The notes beneath the pieces were generated by a model. The model was given only the letters and a program-made list of their open reading frames with translations. It had not been told where the DNA came from and ran no database searches. From contig JAAXWS010000010.1 in assembly GCA_013334865.1 (NCBI GenBank), positions 47,737 through 111,736 of the forward strand: DNA of 64,000 nucleotides, given 5' to 3'. The translations under genes and the position numbers were made by a program. Of this stretch, positions 35,257-44,475 are shown piece by piece; the stretch's first letter is position 1, and each line of letters begins with the position of its first letter. The stretch is from Chlorobiaceae bacterium. Its GTDB lineage: Bacteria > Bacteroidota > Chlorobiia > Chlorobiales > Chlorobiaceae.

Positions 35257-35283
35257 AGGACTTCAGGGACAGCAAGGACGACG
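35257..35283 (+). repeat. Three 9-bp (A/G)GGACnnnn units
   Basis: Units AGGACTTCA, GGGACAGCA and AGGACGACG follow the ychF stop directly and belong to the same nonamer family as the block after kpsF, whose two middle units they match. Confidence 0.6.
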
Positions 35284-35321
35284 AAGAAAAGAGGACCTGT
35301 TCACTGTAACCGACACCGCCC

Positions 35322-36140
35322 ATGCCGCAACACAAGACCTCTCCTGACAGCCCGATCGGCATCTTCGACTCGGGCATCGGCGGCCTGACCGTGGTCAAGG
35401 CCGTGCAGGCTGCGCTTCCTGCCGAGAGGATCATCTATTTCGGCGACACGGCACGCGTGCCCTACGGTCCGAAATCCCAGGCCGCCATCAGGAGGTATGC
35501 CCGCGAGGACACCGAGATCCTGATGAAGCACCAGCCGAAGATGATCATCGTGGCCTGCAACACCGTGTCGGCGCTCGCGCTCGACGTGGTCGAGGAGGCC
35601 GCCGGCCAGATCCCGGTCATCGGCGTACTCAAGGCCGGGGCCGAACTGGCCTCCCGCCGGACCAGGAGCGGCAGGATCGGAGTCATCGGCACCCAGGCGA
35701 CGATCGGCTCGAACGCCTACGCCTGCGCCATCCAGGAGGAGAACGGCTCGCTGGAGGTCATCTCGAAAGCCTGCCCGCTGTTCGTCCCCCTCGCCGAGGA
35801 GGGGTTCATCGACCACGACGCCACCATGCTGGTTGCCGAAGAGTACCTCTCCCCTCTCGTCTCGAAAGGAATCGACACGCTCGTGCTCGGCTGCACCCAC
35901 TACCCCATCCTGAAAGGGATGATCGGCCGTATCGCCGGCCCCGGGATCGACATCATCGACTCGGCCGAAGCCGTTGCCGGCAAGGCAAGGGAGCTGCTCT
36001 CGGAGCAGGGCATGCTGAACCCCGGTCATGGGCAAGCCATGCCGCACCTCCTGGTCAGCGACCTGCCGCAGAAGTTCCGGGAGCTCTACCGCCTCTTCAT
36101 GGGCACCGAACTGCCCGACGTCGAGCTGGTGGGGGTTTGA
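35322..36140 (+). CDS. murI: Glutamate racemase
   Basis: 272 residues. The two catalytic cysteines are in [14 protein letters not shown] and [11 protein letters not shown], and the substrate-binding start is [15 protein letters not shown]. It supplies D-glutamate for peptidoglycan. It starts 70 bases after ychF, across the nonamer repeats, and is followed by heptamer and nonamer repeats. Confidence 0.97.
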   Translation: MPQHKTSPDSPIGIFDSGIGGLTVVKAVQAALPAERIIYFGDTARVPYGPKSQAAIRRYAREDTEILMKHQPKMIIVACNTVSALALDVVEEAAGQIPVIGVLKAGAELASRRTRSGRIGVIGTQATIGSNAYACAIQEENGSLEVISKACPLFVPLAEEGFIDHDATMLVAEEYLSPLVSKGIDTLVLGCTHYPILKGMIGRIAGPGIDIIDSAEAVAGKARELLSEQGMLNPGHGQAMPHLLVSDLPQKFRELYRLFMGTELPDVELVGV

Positions 36141-36145
36141 GAAAA

Positions 36146-36173
36146 TGGACAATGGATAATGGATAATGGATAA
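36146..36173 (+). repeat. Four 7-bp TGGA(T/C)AA units
   Basis: TGGACAA followed by three TGGATAA units just after the murI stop. Reverse-complemented they are TTATCCA, one base from the CTATCCA heptamers at 60457. Confidence 0.65.
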
Positions 36174-36213
36174 TTAAGAACGGCAGGATTGAGAGAACTG
36201 TTTCAAAATTCTT

Positions 36214-36258
36214 GTCCATCATGTCCACTTCGTCCACCAAGTCCATTTCGTCCACTTT
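36214..36258 (+). repeat. Five 9-bp GTCCA(T/C)nnn units
   Basis: GTCCATCAT, GTCCACTTC, GTCCACCAA, GTCCATTTC and GTCCACTTT in tandem between murI and ispH. Confidence 0.75.
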
Positions 36259-36327
36259 TTTCTTATCTTTCCTGCCGCAAACCGACAATTCCGGGCAGCA
36301 GTCCCGCTTTTTGACTGAGAGGCAACC

Positions 36328-37299
36328 GTGAAAGTAAACCTTGACAGAACATCGTCCGGATTCTGCATCGGCGTGCAGGCAACGATCCATGTGGCTGAAC
36401 AGAAGCTCCGGGAGTCCGGCAGCCTCTATTCGCTCGGCGACATCGTCCACAACGAAGTCGAGGTCCGCAGGCTCGAGAAACTCGGCCTGATCACCATCGA
36501 CGAACAGGCATTTTCACGCATCTACAACACGGATGTGCTGGTCCGGGCCCATGGAGAACCCCCGTCGACCTATCAAACAGCACGCGAAAACAACCTCAGA
36601 ATCACCGATACCACCTGCCCGGTGGTCTCAAAGCTGCAGCGCACGGCACGCCTGCTGCATGAGCTGGGCTACCAGATCGTGATCTACGGCAAGAACATCC
36701 ATCCCGAGGTTATCGGCATCAACGGCCAGTGCGACAACAAGGGGGTCATCATCAAGCATGCCGACCTCTCGGACGAGGCGGAGAATGCCGCGATCGACCT
36801 CGGCAGGAAGAGCGCCCTGATCTCGCAGACCACCATGGACGTGCCAGGATTCTACGAGCTGAAGGCCAATCTCGAAAAGATGTTTGCGGCGCACGACGGA
36901 GCGGAACAGAAACCCTGGATGGCGATACGCGACATCGACATCACGGCCGACCTGACCGGTGTCAGGCCCATGCCCCGCCTGGTCTTCAAGGATACCATCT
37001 GCCGGCAGGTATCGAACCGCAACGACAAGCTGCGCGACTTCGCCCTGTCCAACGACTGCATCGTGTTCGTGGCCGGCAAGAAGAGCTCGAACGGGCAGGT
37101 GCTCTACGGGATATGCCGTGATGCGAATCCCGCCAGCTTCTTCATCGAGGATGTGGAGGAGATCGACCCGGCCTGGTTCAACCTGGAGGACGGCCGGCAC
37201 GCAGGAAGCGTCGGCATCTGCGGCGCGACCTCGACCCCCATGTGGCTACTCGAAAAAGTCGCCCGGCATATCGAGGAGAAGTTCGGCAACGACGCTTAA
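36328..37299 (+). CDS. ispH: 4-hydroxy-3-methylbut-2-enyl diphosphate reductase
   Basis: 323 residues from a GTG start with GAGAGG upstream. The three cluster cysteines are in [15 protein letters not shown] and [13 protein letters not shown]; the closing [13 protein letters not shown] is typical. It is the last enzyme of the MEP pathway, making IPP and DMAPP for quinones, carotenoids and bacteriochlorophyll tails. The QVSNRND form belongs to the branch common in Bacteroidota/Chlorobiota. Confidence 0.96.
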   Translation: MKVNLDRTSSGFCIGVQATIHVAEQKLRESGSLYSLGDIVHNEVEVRRLEKLGLITIDEQAFSRIYNTDVLVRAHGEPPSTYQTARENNLRITDTTCPVVSKLQRTARLLHELGYQIVIYGKNIHPEVIGINGQCDNKGVIIKHADLSDEAENAAIDLGRKSALISQTTMDVPGFYELKANLEKMFAAHDGAEQKPWMAIRDIDITADLTGVRPMPRLVFKDTICRQVSNRNDKLRDFALSNDCIVFVAGKKSSNGQVLYGICRDANPASFFIEDVEEIDPAWFNLEDGRHAGSVGICGATSTPMWLLEKVARHIEEKFGNDA

Positions 37300-37330
37300 G
37301 GAACCCCTGAGGCATGAAACGAAATTGACC

Positions 37331-39286
37331 ATGAACCCCGTCACGCTCACTATCGACGGCCGCATCGTAACGGTCGACCCCGAACGCTCCATCCTCGAGG
37401 CGGCTCGCCTGAACGGCCTCGAAATACCAACCCTCTGCTTCCATGAGGCCCTGCCGGAACGGGGCTCCTGCTGGCTCTGCATCGTCGAGCTCAAGGGGCA
37501 GAACCGCTTCATCCCCGCCTGCAATACCAAAGTCTCCGAAGGGATGGTGGTGGAAACCGACAATGCGATCCTGCAGGGCATGCGCCGCCAGAGCCTCGAA
37601 CGCATCGTCGTGCAGCACTGCGGCGACTGCCTCGGGCCGTGCGAGATCTCCTGCCCGGCCGGGTGCAACATCCCGGGCTTCGTCTCGGCGATCGCCTCGG
37701 GGCGCGACCGCGACGCCATGTCGATCATCATGGAGACGATCCCCCTGCCGGGCATCCTCGGCCGCGTCTGCCCCGCCCCGTGCGAGGAGGCCTGCCGCCG
37801 GCACGGCGTGGACGACCCGGTGTCGATCTGCGCCCTGAAGCGCCATGCCGCCGACAGCGACGCCGCCTCCGGAGAGCCATTCATGCCCGCACGGGCCGGA
37901 AGCACCGGCAAGCAGGTGGCCGTCGTGGGTGCCGGGCCTGCAGGCCTGACCGCGGCCTACTACCTGCTGGCGGCGGGCCACGGCGTGACGATCATCGACG
38001 CCGGCGAGCAGCCGGGCGGGATGATGCGTTACGGCATTCCCCGATTCAGGCTCCCCGAACCGGTCATCGAGGCCGACATCCGGCCGATACGCGCCATGGG
38101 CGCAGAGTTCAGGATGTCCACCCGTTTCGGTACGGATACCGACTGGAACTCCCTTTCGCAGGACCACGACGCCCTCCTGCTCGCCGTCGGGGCGAGCGTT
38201 GCCGCAAGGATGGGCATCCCCGGCGAAGACAACCCCCGGGTGGTGAGCGGCATCGAGTTCCTGAGGGCTGCTTCGAATGGGGAACCCGGCAACGCCGGCG
38301 GTACGGTGGTCGTTGTCGGCGGCGGGAACACGGCTGTCGATGCGGCACGCACCGCATTGCGGCTTGGGGCGGAACAGGTGACCATCATGTACCGGAGGGG
38401 GCGCGAAGAGATGCCGGCCAACCCGCTCGAGATCGCCGAGGCGGAAGCCGAAGGGGTGCGGCTGGGCCTGCTCTCCGCGCCGACGGAGCTCCTCGGCGCC
38501 GCCGATGGCGTGCTCGTCAGGGCCGTCGAGATGGAGCTCGGTGCGCCGGGCCCGGACGGCAGGAGAAGCCCGGCGCCCGTCGAAGGATCGGAATTCGAAC
38601 TGCGCGCAGACCTGGTGATCGCCGCCACAGGCCAGTCCGTCGAGGTTCCTCTGGCTGCGCTGCCTCGTCTGAGCCTCCGTCGCAACGGAGCGGTCTCGAT
38701 CGACGCCGGCACGATGCAGACGGAGATCGCCGGCGTGTTCGCCTGCGGTGACTGCGCGACCGGTCCCGACCTTGCCATCAGGGCCGTCGCGCAGGGCCGT
38801 CGCGCCGCCATTCAGATCGACCGGTTCCTCCGGGGATTGCCCTTCGAAGGCGCATCGGCCATCTTCAACTCGACGTATGGGGAGCGTGACCAGGCCCCGG
38901 CGCCGTTCTACGAACGGGCGAAGCCCGAGGACCGGGTGCCCGTGCCGGAGCTCGAGGCCACCGCGCGGCGACGCACCTTCGAAGAGGCCGTGACCGGATA
39001 TGGAGGTGCTGATGCGATGCAGGAGGCTCGCCGCTGCATGCAGTGCCGATGCCGCGCCGTGGAGGATTGCCGCCTCAGGGAACTGGCAAGCCGCTTCGGG
39101 CTCGCTTCAACCATGGAAACAACCGTCACCGAAGAGTTCGCCATCGACGGCACGAAGGAGGTGCGGTTCGAACGGGAAAAGTGCGTCGATTGCGGAATCT
39201 GCGTCAGGACGATCGAGGCGGCAGGAGGAGATTCGAACTTCCCTGCCCTGATCGAAAGCTGCCCCACCGGGGCGATCAGCGCGTAA
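37331..39286 (+). CDS. Fused 2Fe-2S / GltD-like flavin / 4Fe-4S oxidoreductase
   Basis: 651 residues. Domains in order: an N-terminal NuoG/HoxU-like 2Fe-2S domain (PTLCFHEALPERGSCWLCIV), a GltD-type cysteine domain (CGDCLGPCEISCPAGCNIPG, VCPAPCEEACRR), FAD binding (VVGAGPAGLTAAYYLLAAGH), NAD(P) binding (VVVVGGGNTAVDAARTALRL), and a C-terminal ferredoxin-like CVDCGICVRTIE with SCPTGAISA. It probably moves electrons between NAD(P)H and ferredoxin or another partner. No gltB is adjacent, so it is not simply a glutamate synthase subunit. It starts 31 bases after ispH, which itself needs reduced ferredoxin. Confidence 0.85.
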   Translation: MNPVTLTIDGRIVTVDPERSILEAARLNGLEIPTLCFHEALPERGSCWLCIVELKGQNRFIPACNTKVSEGMVVETDNAILQGMRRQSLERIVVQHCGDCLGPCEISCPAGCNIPGFVSAIASGRDRDAMSIIMETIPLPGILGRVCPAPCEEACRRHGVDDPVSICALKRHAADSDAASGEPFMPARAGSTGKQVAVVGAGPAGLTAAYYLLAAGHGVTIIDAGEQPGGMMRYGIPRFRLPEPVIEADIRPIRAMGAEFRMSTRFGTDTDWNSLSQDHDALLLAVGASVAARMGIPGEDNPRVVSGIEFLRAASNGEPGNAGGTVVVVGGGNTAVDAARTALRLGAEQVTIMYRRGREEMPANPLEIAEAEAEGVRLGLLSAPTELLGAADGVLVRAVEMELGAPGPDGRRSPAPVEGSEFELRADLVIAATGQSVEVPLAALPRLSLRRNGAVSIDAGTMQTEIAGVFACGDCATGPDLAIRAVAQGRRAAIQIDRFLRGLPFEGASAIFNSTYGERDQAPAPFYERAKPEDRVPVPELEATARRRTFEEAVTGYGGADAMQEARRCMQCRCRAVEDCRLRELASRFGLASTMETTVTEEFAIDGTKEVRFEREKCVDCGICVRTIEAAGGDSNFPALIESCPTGAISA

Positions 39287-39295
39287 ATGCGGGAA

Positions 39296-39363
39296 GTGGA
39301 CCCAGTGGACATAGTGGACAAAGAATGAAAACGTTCTGCTCCGACGTCCACTTCGTCCACCTT
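39296..39363. repeat. Inverted set of GTGGACnnn / GTCCACnnn nonamers
   Basis: Three GTGGACnnn units (39296-39322) follow the oxidoreductase stop, and two GTCCACnnn units (39346-39363) precede the end of the converging gene. The two sets are complementary and could fold into one hairpin. Confidence 0.65.
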
Positions 39364-39370
39364 CCCCTGT

Positions 39371-39649
39371 TCACTTATCCCCCATCTTCCGCACGCCGTC
39401 GATGAACTTCACCGCCCCTTTGCCCTTCTGGACGGCCTCGTTGGCCGTTTTCTGCGCCTTCTCGGCCTTTTCGACCGGGTTCTCGCCGTGCCAGACCAGC
39501 CAGGCGACATAGAGCACGGCGATCGCGACCAGCACGATGACCGCCCTGATGATCCTTTTCGCGAAGGAGAGCACGATGAAGAACGAGACGATCACGGCGA
39601 CGGTCAGCAGGATCGGGTTCCCGACAAGCGTATCGATGATGTTTTTCAT
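39371..39649 (-). CDS. Small membrane protein (92 aa)
   Basis: Starts MKNIIDTLVGNPILLTVAVI. Two adjacent hydrophobic segments (about residues 8-28 and 33-52) precede a lysine/glutamate-rich helix (NPVEKAEKAQKTANEAVQKG). No family is recognised; the shape is that of small inner-membrane proteins with a cytoplasmic helical tail. It starts 10 bases after the lpxB stop and is probably cotranscribed with it. The ribosome site is weak. Confidence 0.6.
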   Translation of the reverse strand: MKNIIDTLVGNPILLTVAVIVSFFIVLSFAKRIIRAVIVLVAIAVLYVAWLVWHGENPVEKAEKAQKTANEAVQKGKGAVKFIDGVRKMGDK

Positions 39650-39659
39650 GGTCGAAGCG

Positions 39660-40823
39660 TTAGAGGTATTCCTGGAGGACCTGGGAGACGTGGCGCGACG
39701 GGGAGTCCGCCGAAAGCCTGGAACGGGCCTCCCGGAGCTCCTGCCGCATCGAAGAGGCCACGGCAGGATCGTCGAGGATCTTTCCGGCAACCCTGCTGAT
39801 CTCCGTTGCGCTTGCCCGCTCCTGGAGCAGTTCCGGCACGACCTGCCGCTGCGCATGCAGGCCGCCGGCCACGATGTTGGCCAGCGCGATGTTCTTCAGC
39901 TTGACGAGGCGCTTGCCAATCAGGTAGTTGAGACGCCCGGTCCGGTAGAGCACCACCATCGGCACCCCGAAGCAGAGCGATTCAAGGGTCGCCGTCCCGG
40001 AAGTCACCAGCACCAGGTCGCTGAAGTGCATCACCTCGTAGGCGGGACGCACCACCGGTTCAAGCCCGGCAGCCCTGATGTGGCGTTCATAGAGCGACCA
40101 GTCGATGTGCGGCGCCTTGCCGAGCAGGAACGCCACCTTCCTCCCCTCCCGGAGGCGCAGGGCCGCGCCGAGCATCTCGGGGAAGATCTTTTCGATCTCC
40201 TGCTTCCTGCTGCCCGGCAGGAGGCCGAGCACCTTCGTTCCGGGTTCGATGCCGGCATCCGCAAGGAAAGCCTCCCTCGTCGGGAAGCTGAGGTCCGCAA
40301 GTTCCTCGACCACCGGATTGCCGACGAACTCGGCCTCGATGCCGTGACCGCGGTAGAAGCCGACCTCGAAATCGAAGATCACCAGCAGGCGGTCCACGAA
40401 GCGTCGGATCTTCTCGACGCGCCCCTCCTTCCATGCCCAGACCTGCGGGGAGATGTAGTAGACAACAGGGATGCCGTGCCTGCGGAAAAAGGCTGCAAGG
40501 TGCAGGTTCATGCCGGGATAGTCGATCAGCAGGGCTACGTCGGGTTTCTCCCGAAGCACGGCACGCTTGAGGTCGGCGATCACCCTCCTGAGGAACGAAG
40601 CGTGGCGGAGCACCTCGACGAATCCCATGATGCTCATCTGGTCGGTCGAGTAGAGCAGGTCGGCACCGAGCTCCCGGAGCCGCGGCCCGCCGACGCCGAA
40701 AACCTTCACCTCGGGGCGGGCTTCGAGCAGCGTGCGGACGACGCCGGCGGCATGAAGGTCGCCGGAAACCTCTCCGGCAAGCACGAAGAGCTTCCCCGAA
40801 GGCTTCGGCAGTGATTGCATCAT
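39660..40823 (-). CDS. lpxB: Lipid-A-disaccharide synthase
   Basis: 387 residues. The N-terminus LFVLAGEVSGDLHAAGVVRT, PVVYYISPQVWAWKEGRVEK and LLPGSRKQEIEKIFPEML are diagnostic of LpxB. It joins UDP-diacylglucosamine to lipid X, giving the lipid A disaccharide on the inner face of the inner membrane. Its presence indicates a lipid A outer membrane. Divergent from the phosphohexomutase. Confidence 0.96.
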   Translation of the reverse strand: MMQSLPKPSGKLFVLAGEVSGDLHAAGVVRTLLEARPEVKVFGVGGPRLRELGADLLYSTDQMSIMGFVEVLRHASFLRRVIADLKRAVLREKPDVALLIDYPGMNLHLAAFFRRHGIPVVYYISPQVWAWKEGRVEKIRRFVDRLLVIFDFEVGFYRGHGIEAEFVGNPVVEELADLSFPTREAFLADAGIEPGTKVLGLLPGSRKQEIEKIFPEMLGAALRLREGRKVAFLLGKAPHIDWSLYERHIRAAGLEPVVRPAYEVMHFSDLVLVTSGTATLESLCFGVPMVVLYRTGRLNYLIGKRLVKLKNIALANIVAGGLHAQRQVVPELLQERASATEISRVAGKILDDPAVASSMRQELREARSRLSADSPSRHVSQVLQEYL

Positions 40824-40914
40824 CAGGAAGGAAACTGTATTTTAGGGACTGTTTCGGCAGGTCGTCGCCGGCGTAAAGACGGACATTCCCCTTTTTTCAA
40901 CACCATTATATCAA

Positions 40915-42309
40915 ATGTACGAAAGAATGCAAGTCAAATTCGGCACGGACGGATGGAGGGCGATCATCGCCAGGGAGTACACTTTCGACAACCTGAAACT
41001 GTGCGCCCTGGCTTCGGGCAAGTACTTCCTCGAGCATCCCGACCGGCAGAACGGAGTCTGCGTCGGCTACGACACCCGGTTCATGTCGAAGGAGTTCGCC
41101 CGGTTCACGGCCGAAGTGCTTTCATCCATGGGTCTCAGGGTCTTCCTCTCCGACAGCTTCGTCTCGACCCCGGCCGTCTCGCTCTTCACGCGCGACCGGA
41201 AGCTCGCCGGCGGCGTGATGATCACGGCATCCCACAACCCGCCAGTATACAACGGCTTCAAGGTGAAGGCATCCTACGGCGGACCGGCGCATCCCGAGGT
41301 GATCGAAGAGATCGAGAGGAACCTGCTCGGGGTCGACCCGGCCGCGGCCGGCAAGCCGAACCCTGCACTGATCGAGATGACCGACGTCAAGTCCTACTAC
41401 GTCGACTATCTCAAATCGAAGCTCGACCTCGCACTGATCAGGGAATCTAGCCTGAAGATCGCGCACAACGCCATGTTCGGGGCGGGTCAGGACATCGTCA
41501 CCCGCCTGCTCGACGAATCGATGGTCAACTGCTACCACTGTTCGGTCAACCCCGGCTTCGACGGCATCAACCCCGAACCGATCCCGCAGTACATCGGCGA
41601 TTTCGTCGAATTCTTCAACGAAGTCAGGACCGACGTCGGCATCATCAACGACGGTGATGCCGACCGTATCGGCATGCTCGACGAGAACGGTGAATTCGTC
41701 GATTCCCACAAGCTTTTCGCCATCCTGCTGAAGTACCTCGTCGAACAGAAGGGGCAGCGGGGCGAGGTGGCAAAGACCTTCGCGCTGACCGACGTCATCG
41801 ACAGGATCTGCAGCAAGCACGGCCTGAAGATGCACCTGCTGCCGGTCGGCTTCAAGTATGTCAGCCGCCTGATGACCACCAACGACATCCTGATCGGCGG
41901 CGAAGAGTCGGGAGGCATCGGCATCACCTCCTTCCTGCCGGAACGCGATGGCGTCTATATCGGCCTGCTCGTGCTCGAGATCATGGCCCGCAGGAAGAAG
42001 ACGCTTTCGGAGCTGGTCGGGGAGCTGTTCGAGGAGTACGGCTTCTTCTGCTACAACCGCATCGACCTGCACGTGGCCGACGAAAGGAAGCAGGCGATCA
42101 TCTCGGCCGCATCCGACGGCAGGCTCTCCTCGATCGCCGGGCTCGCCGTCAAAAGCTTCAACGGACTCGACGGCTTCAAATACCACTTCGACGGCGGATG
42201 GCTGCTCATCAGACCCTCCGGTACCGAACCGGTCCTGAGGATCTACTGCGAAGCCGACAGCCGTGAAAAGGTCGACAAGGTGCTCGATTTCGCATCGAAA
42301 CTCGGATGA
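40915..42309 (+). CDS. Phosphoglucomutase/phosphomannomutase family protein
   Basis: 464 residues. The active-site phosphoserine loop is GGVMITASHNPPVYNGFKVK, the metal loop is INDGDADRIGM, the sugar loop is GGEESGGIG and the phosphate loop is LLIRPSGTEPVLRIY. This is the alpha-D-phosphohexomutase superfamily, and GEESGG with this length suggests a glucose/mannose 1,6-mutase rather than GlmM, which is encoded separately at 60644. A start at the ATG four codons in is possible. Confidence 0.9.
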   Translation: MYERMQVKFGTDGWRAIIAREYTFDNLKLCALASGKYFLEHPDRQNGVCVGYDTRFMSKEFARFTAEVLSSMGLRVFLSDSFVSTPAVSLFTRDRKLAGGVMITASHNPPVYNGFKVKASYGGPAHPEVIEEIERNLLGVDPAAAGKPNPALIEMTDVKSYYVDYLKSKLDLALIRESSLKIAHNAMFGAGQDIVTRLLDESMVNCYHCSVNPGFDGINPEPIPQYIGDFVEFFNEVRTDVGIINDGDADRIGMLDENGEFVDSHKLFAILLKYLVEQKGQRGEVAKTFALTDVIDRICSKHGLKMHLLPVGFKYVSRLMTTNDILIGGEESGGIGITSFLPERDGVYIGLLVLEIMARRKKTLSELVGELFEEYGFFCYNRIDLHVADERKQAIISAASDGRLSSIAGLAVKSFNGLDGFKYHFDGGWLLIRPSGTEPVLRIYCEADSREKVDKVLDFASKLG

Positions 42310-42469
42310 ACATGCGATGCGGGATGAGCCGCCGCTTTTTTCCGTATGTACCGAACGGATCGGAGGAAATCGTCGTCCTACCGGCACCGGTCCCCGACAG
42401 GATCGCCGGCAACACATTCGAAGGCACGCACCACCCGGCCGCTGGCCTTTCCATGTTAAATGACCGTCA

Positions 42470-43033
42470 TTGGAGCAACAGGACACCATAACACGCGACC
42501 TATTCTTCAGCGGGCTCGTCGCCGAGCACCAGGAGATGGTCGTCAACACCTGCTACCGGTTCGTCTTCAACCGCGAGGATGCGGAGGATCTCGCCCAGGA
42601 GGTGTTCATCGAGGTCCACCGCTCCCTCGACCGGTTCCGTGAGGAATCGAAGCTATCGACGTGGATCTACCGCATCGCGGTCACCAAGTCGCTCGACCAC
42701 CTCCGGCGCCTGAAGCGGAAAAAACGCTTCAGTTCGCTCAAGCGCCTCATCGGCGCGGACGACGACCCGGCCGCCTCGATTCCCGCGCCGGAGCGCGACA
42801 ACCCGGCTGACGCGCTTGCCGACAAGGAGCGGGTCGCCGTGCTGCGGGACGCGCTCGACTCCCTGCCCGACAACCAGAGATCGGCCTTCCTGCTGAGCAA
42901 GCAGGACGGGTACAGCAACCAGGAGATCGCCGATATCCTCCAGACTTCGGTCCCCGCCGTCGAGTCACTGATCCACCGGGCGAAAAAGAACCTCCAGTCG
43001 CGCCTGCAACGGCACTACGAAAGCGGGGGGTGA
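42470..43033 (+). CDS. ECF-type RNA polymerase sigma factor
   Basis: 187 residues from a TTG start (no ATG is available in frame before region 2). Region 2: [20 protein letters not shown] followed by [20 protein letters not shown]; region 4: [20 protein letters not shown] and [20 protein letters not shown]. It directs RNA polymerase to stress-type promoters. It is followed at once by a one-span membrane protein with anti-sigma shape and two secreted proteins; the group looks like an envelope stress operon. Confidence 0.93.
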   Translation: MEQQDTITRDLFFSGLVAEHQEMVVNTCYRFVFNREDAEDLAQEVFIEVHRSLDRFREESKLSTWIYRIAVTKSLDHLRRLKRKKRFSSLKRLIGADDDPAASIPAPERDNPADALADKERVAVLRDALDSLPDNQRSAFLLSKQDGYSNQEIADILQTSVPAVESLIHRAKKNLQSRLQRHYESGG

Positions 43034-43098
43034 AGATGCACGAGAGCACAAGTTTCACAGGACACCGACGTCAAACCAGTAAGCAACCGGACAGGAAC

Positions 43099-43473
43099 AT
43101 GAAGATAAGCAAGGAACAGCTCGATACGGAGGTCATGAAGACCCTGGGCATACTCGACAACATGCCGAAGGTTCAACCCCATCACCTCTTCAGGGCCAGG
43201 CTGCTGGAACGCATCGATGCAGCGGCGGGCAGCCGGCCGGCCGCAGTGGGGTTCAACCCCAGACTGGCCTTTTTCGGACTGCTGCTGTCGGTGAACATCG
43301 GCATGGGAGTGCTCATGTTCACCCGCCAGGACAGCGCCACGACGGCTGCCCGTTCTGGAGATACGGCTGAAGCCGTCGGCGAGGAGTACGGCAGCCCGGC
43401 GCTCTCCTATTACGAACAGGCACCGGTGCCCGACCAGCAGGACGGCGAACCCGACCCGAAAGCAAACCAGTAA
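43099..43473 (+). CDS. Putative anti-sigma factor, single membrane span
   Basis: 124 residues from ATG 43099, chosen for the GGACAGGAAC ribosome site; an upstream GTG at 43030 overlapping the sigma stop would add 23 unstructured residues. The cytoplasmic N-terminus is helical (KISKEQLDTEVMKTLGILDN), one membrane span (LAFFGLLLSVNIGMGVLMF) follows, then a polar periplasmic tail. No zinc-binding HxxxCxxC motif is present. The role is inferred from position after the sigma gene. Confidence 0.65.
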   Translation: MKISKEQLDTEVMKTLGILDNMPKVQPHHLFRARLLERIDAAAGSRPAAVGFNPRLAFFGLLLSVNIGMGVLMFTRQDSATTAARSGDTAEAVGEEYGSPALSYYEQAPVPDQQDGEPDPKANQ

Positions 43474-43488
43474 ACCCAGAATATCCTC

Positions 43489-43776
43489 ATGACCATGAAA
43501 GCCTTATTTCCGGCAGCACTGACAATCGCCCTGCTTCTGGCAGGAAGCTCACCGGCCATGGCTGCACGTAATTTCAGCAACCTCTCCAACGACGAACTGG
43601 CCGCAGTGAGGGGAACACTGAAAGACGAAACCGCGGAGACCAGGGAGGCGTTCCGCAACGAGTGGCAGAAACGGATCTCGACCATGACTTCCACAGAGCG
43701 GGAACGGATGGAAAAAGAGGCCGGGATCACCAGGCCGCAGAGCGGTGAAGAGGACGAAAATGCCGGCTGCAACTAG
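43489..43776 (+). CDS. Small exported protein (95 aa)
   Basis: A signal peptide (MKALFPAALTIALLLAGSSP, cleaved after AMA) precedes a charged helical body of about 70 residues (FSNLSNDELAAVRGTLKDET). The segment resembles the first helical part of Spy-like proteins but is too short for the full fold. Starts 15 bases after the putative anti-sigma gene, so it is probably part of the same periplasmic stress operon. Confidence 0.7.
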   Translation: MTMKALFPAALTIALLLAGSSPAMAARNFSNLSNDELAAVRGTLKDETAETREAFRNEWQKRISTMTSTERERMEKEAGITRPQSGEEDENAGCN

Positions 43777-43810
43777 GCCGGCGAGAACCCCTGAATCATA
43801 ACGACGAGCA

Positions 43811-44359
43811 ATGGACTTCCTTACTTCAAAACGCTTCGTGACGACGGCACTGGTCGTCCTGGCCATACTCAACATCACGCTCCTTGGCGTGCTCTGGTGG
43901 CAGAATATCTTCTCGAAGAGCTTCCGTTCCGTCGAAGTCAGGGAGTACTACACCAGGAGCGTCTCGCCGGGTCCCGAAGAGATCTTCAGCCCGGAACAGC
44001 GAACAAGGTTCAGAAACCTTCGCCGCGACCATTTCAAGAGAAGCATGCCGGAGATCAGGAAGATCGTCGCCCTGAAGCAGGAGCTGATCGACGAAGCGGT
44101 CAAAGCCAACCCCGACACGGCAAGGATCGCCGCGATCGCAAACCGGATCGGTCAGCAGCAGACGCTGCTGGACAGGAACCTTGCCATGCATTTCCACGAG
44201 CTGTCGACCCTCTGCACCCCTGCGCAGCGAGACTCGCTGAAGGCGTTCCTCGGCAAGGTCTACACCCGCCGGTACGAACACGGTTCCCGCTGGATACGTG
44301 AAGTACACCCTGCCGACGGTCCTGGCCCAGGCCGGCCGCAGGGCAGACCGATGCCCTGA
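43811..44359 (+). CDS. Spy/CnrX-like periplasmic protein
   Basis: 182 residues. One N-terminal membrane anchor (TTALVVLAILNITLLGVLWW) is followed by a long helical hairpin including FRNLRRDHFKRSMPEIRKIV and LLDRNLAMHFHELSTLCTPA, the arrangement of ZraP/CnrX/Spy heavy-metal-sensor or chaperone proteins. In related operons such proteins act with an ECF sigma and anti-sigma pair, which is exactly the context here. The C-terminal tail is histidine/proline-rich. Ligand unknown. Confidence 0.8.
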   Translation: MDFLTSKRFVTTALVVLAILNITLLGVLWWQNIFSKSFRSVEVREYYTRSVSPGPEEIFSPEQRTRFRNLRRDHFKRSMPEIRKIVALKQELIDEAVKANPDTARIAAIANRIGQQQTLLDRNLAMHFHELSTLCTPAQRDSLKAFLGKVYTRRYEHGSRWIREVHPADGPGPGRPQGRPMP

Positions 44360-44438
44360 ACAATGTGTTGAGAGCAAACCGGAAGATTCTTGAGGTGGGC
44401 TTCAGAAGCCCGAGCATCTGTCTTCTCTTGCATGTTAA

Positions 44439-44464
44439 TTCCCCCGGCTTTCAAGCCGGGGGAA
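44439..44464. repeat. REP-like hairpin
   Basis: Perfect 12-bp arms TTCCCCCGGCTT and complement with a two-base TC loop, lying just before the nitrilase stop. It resembles the CCCGGGCTTCAGCCCGGG hairpin at 56398 in loop and GGCTTnAAGCC core, so both may be members of one palindromic family; it may also end the two converging transcripts. Confidence 0.6.
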
Positions 44465-44475
44465 GAGGCGCCCAT

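Noticed and set aside
36959..37330. Extended N-terminus of the oxidoreductase inside ispH
   Set aside because: The extra residues are arginine/serine noise from another frame of ispH; the ATG at 37331 matches the start of the 2Fe-2S domain.
40915..42309. Second glmM
   Set aside because: Loop motifs (GEESGG) and N-terminus differ from the GlmM-like protein at 60644, so a glucose/mannose phosphomutase is more likely.
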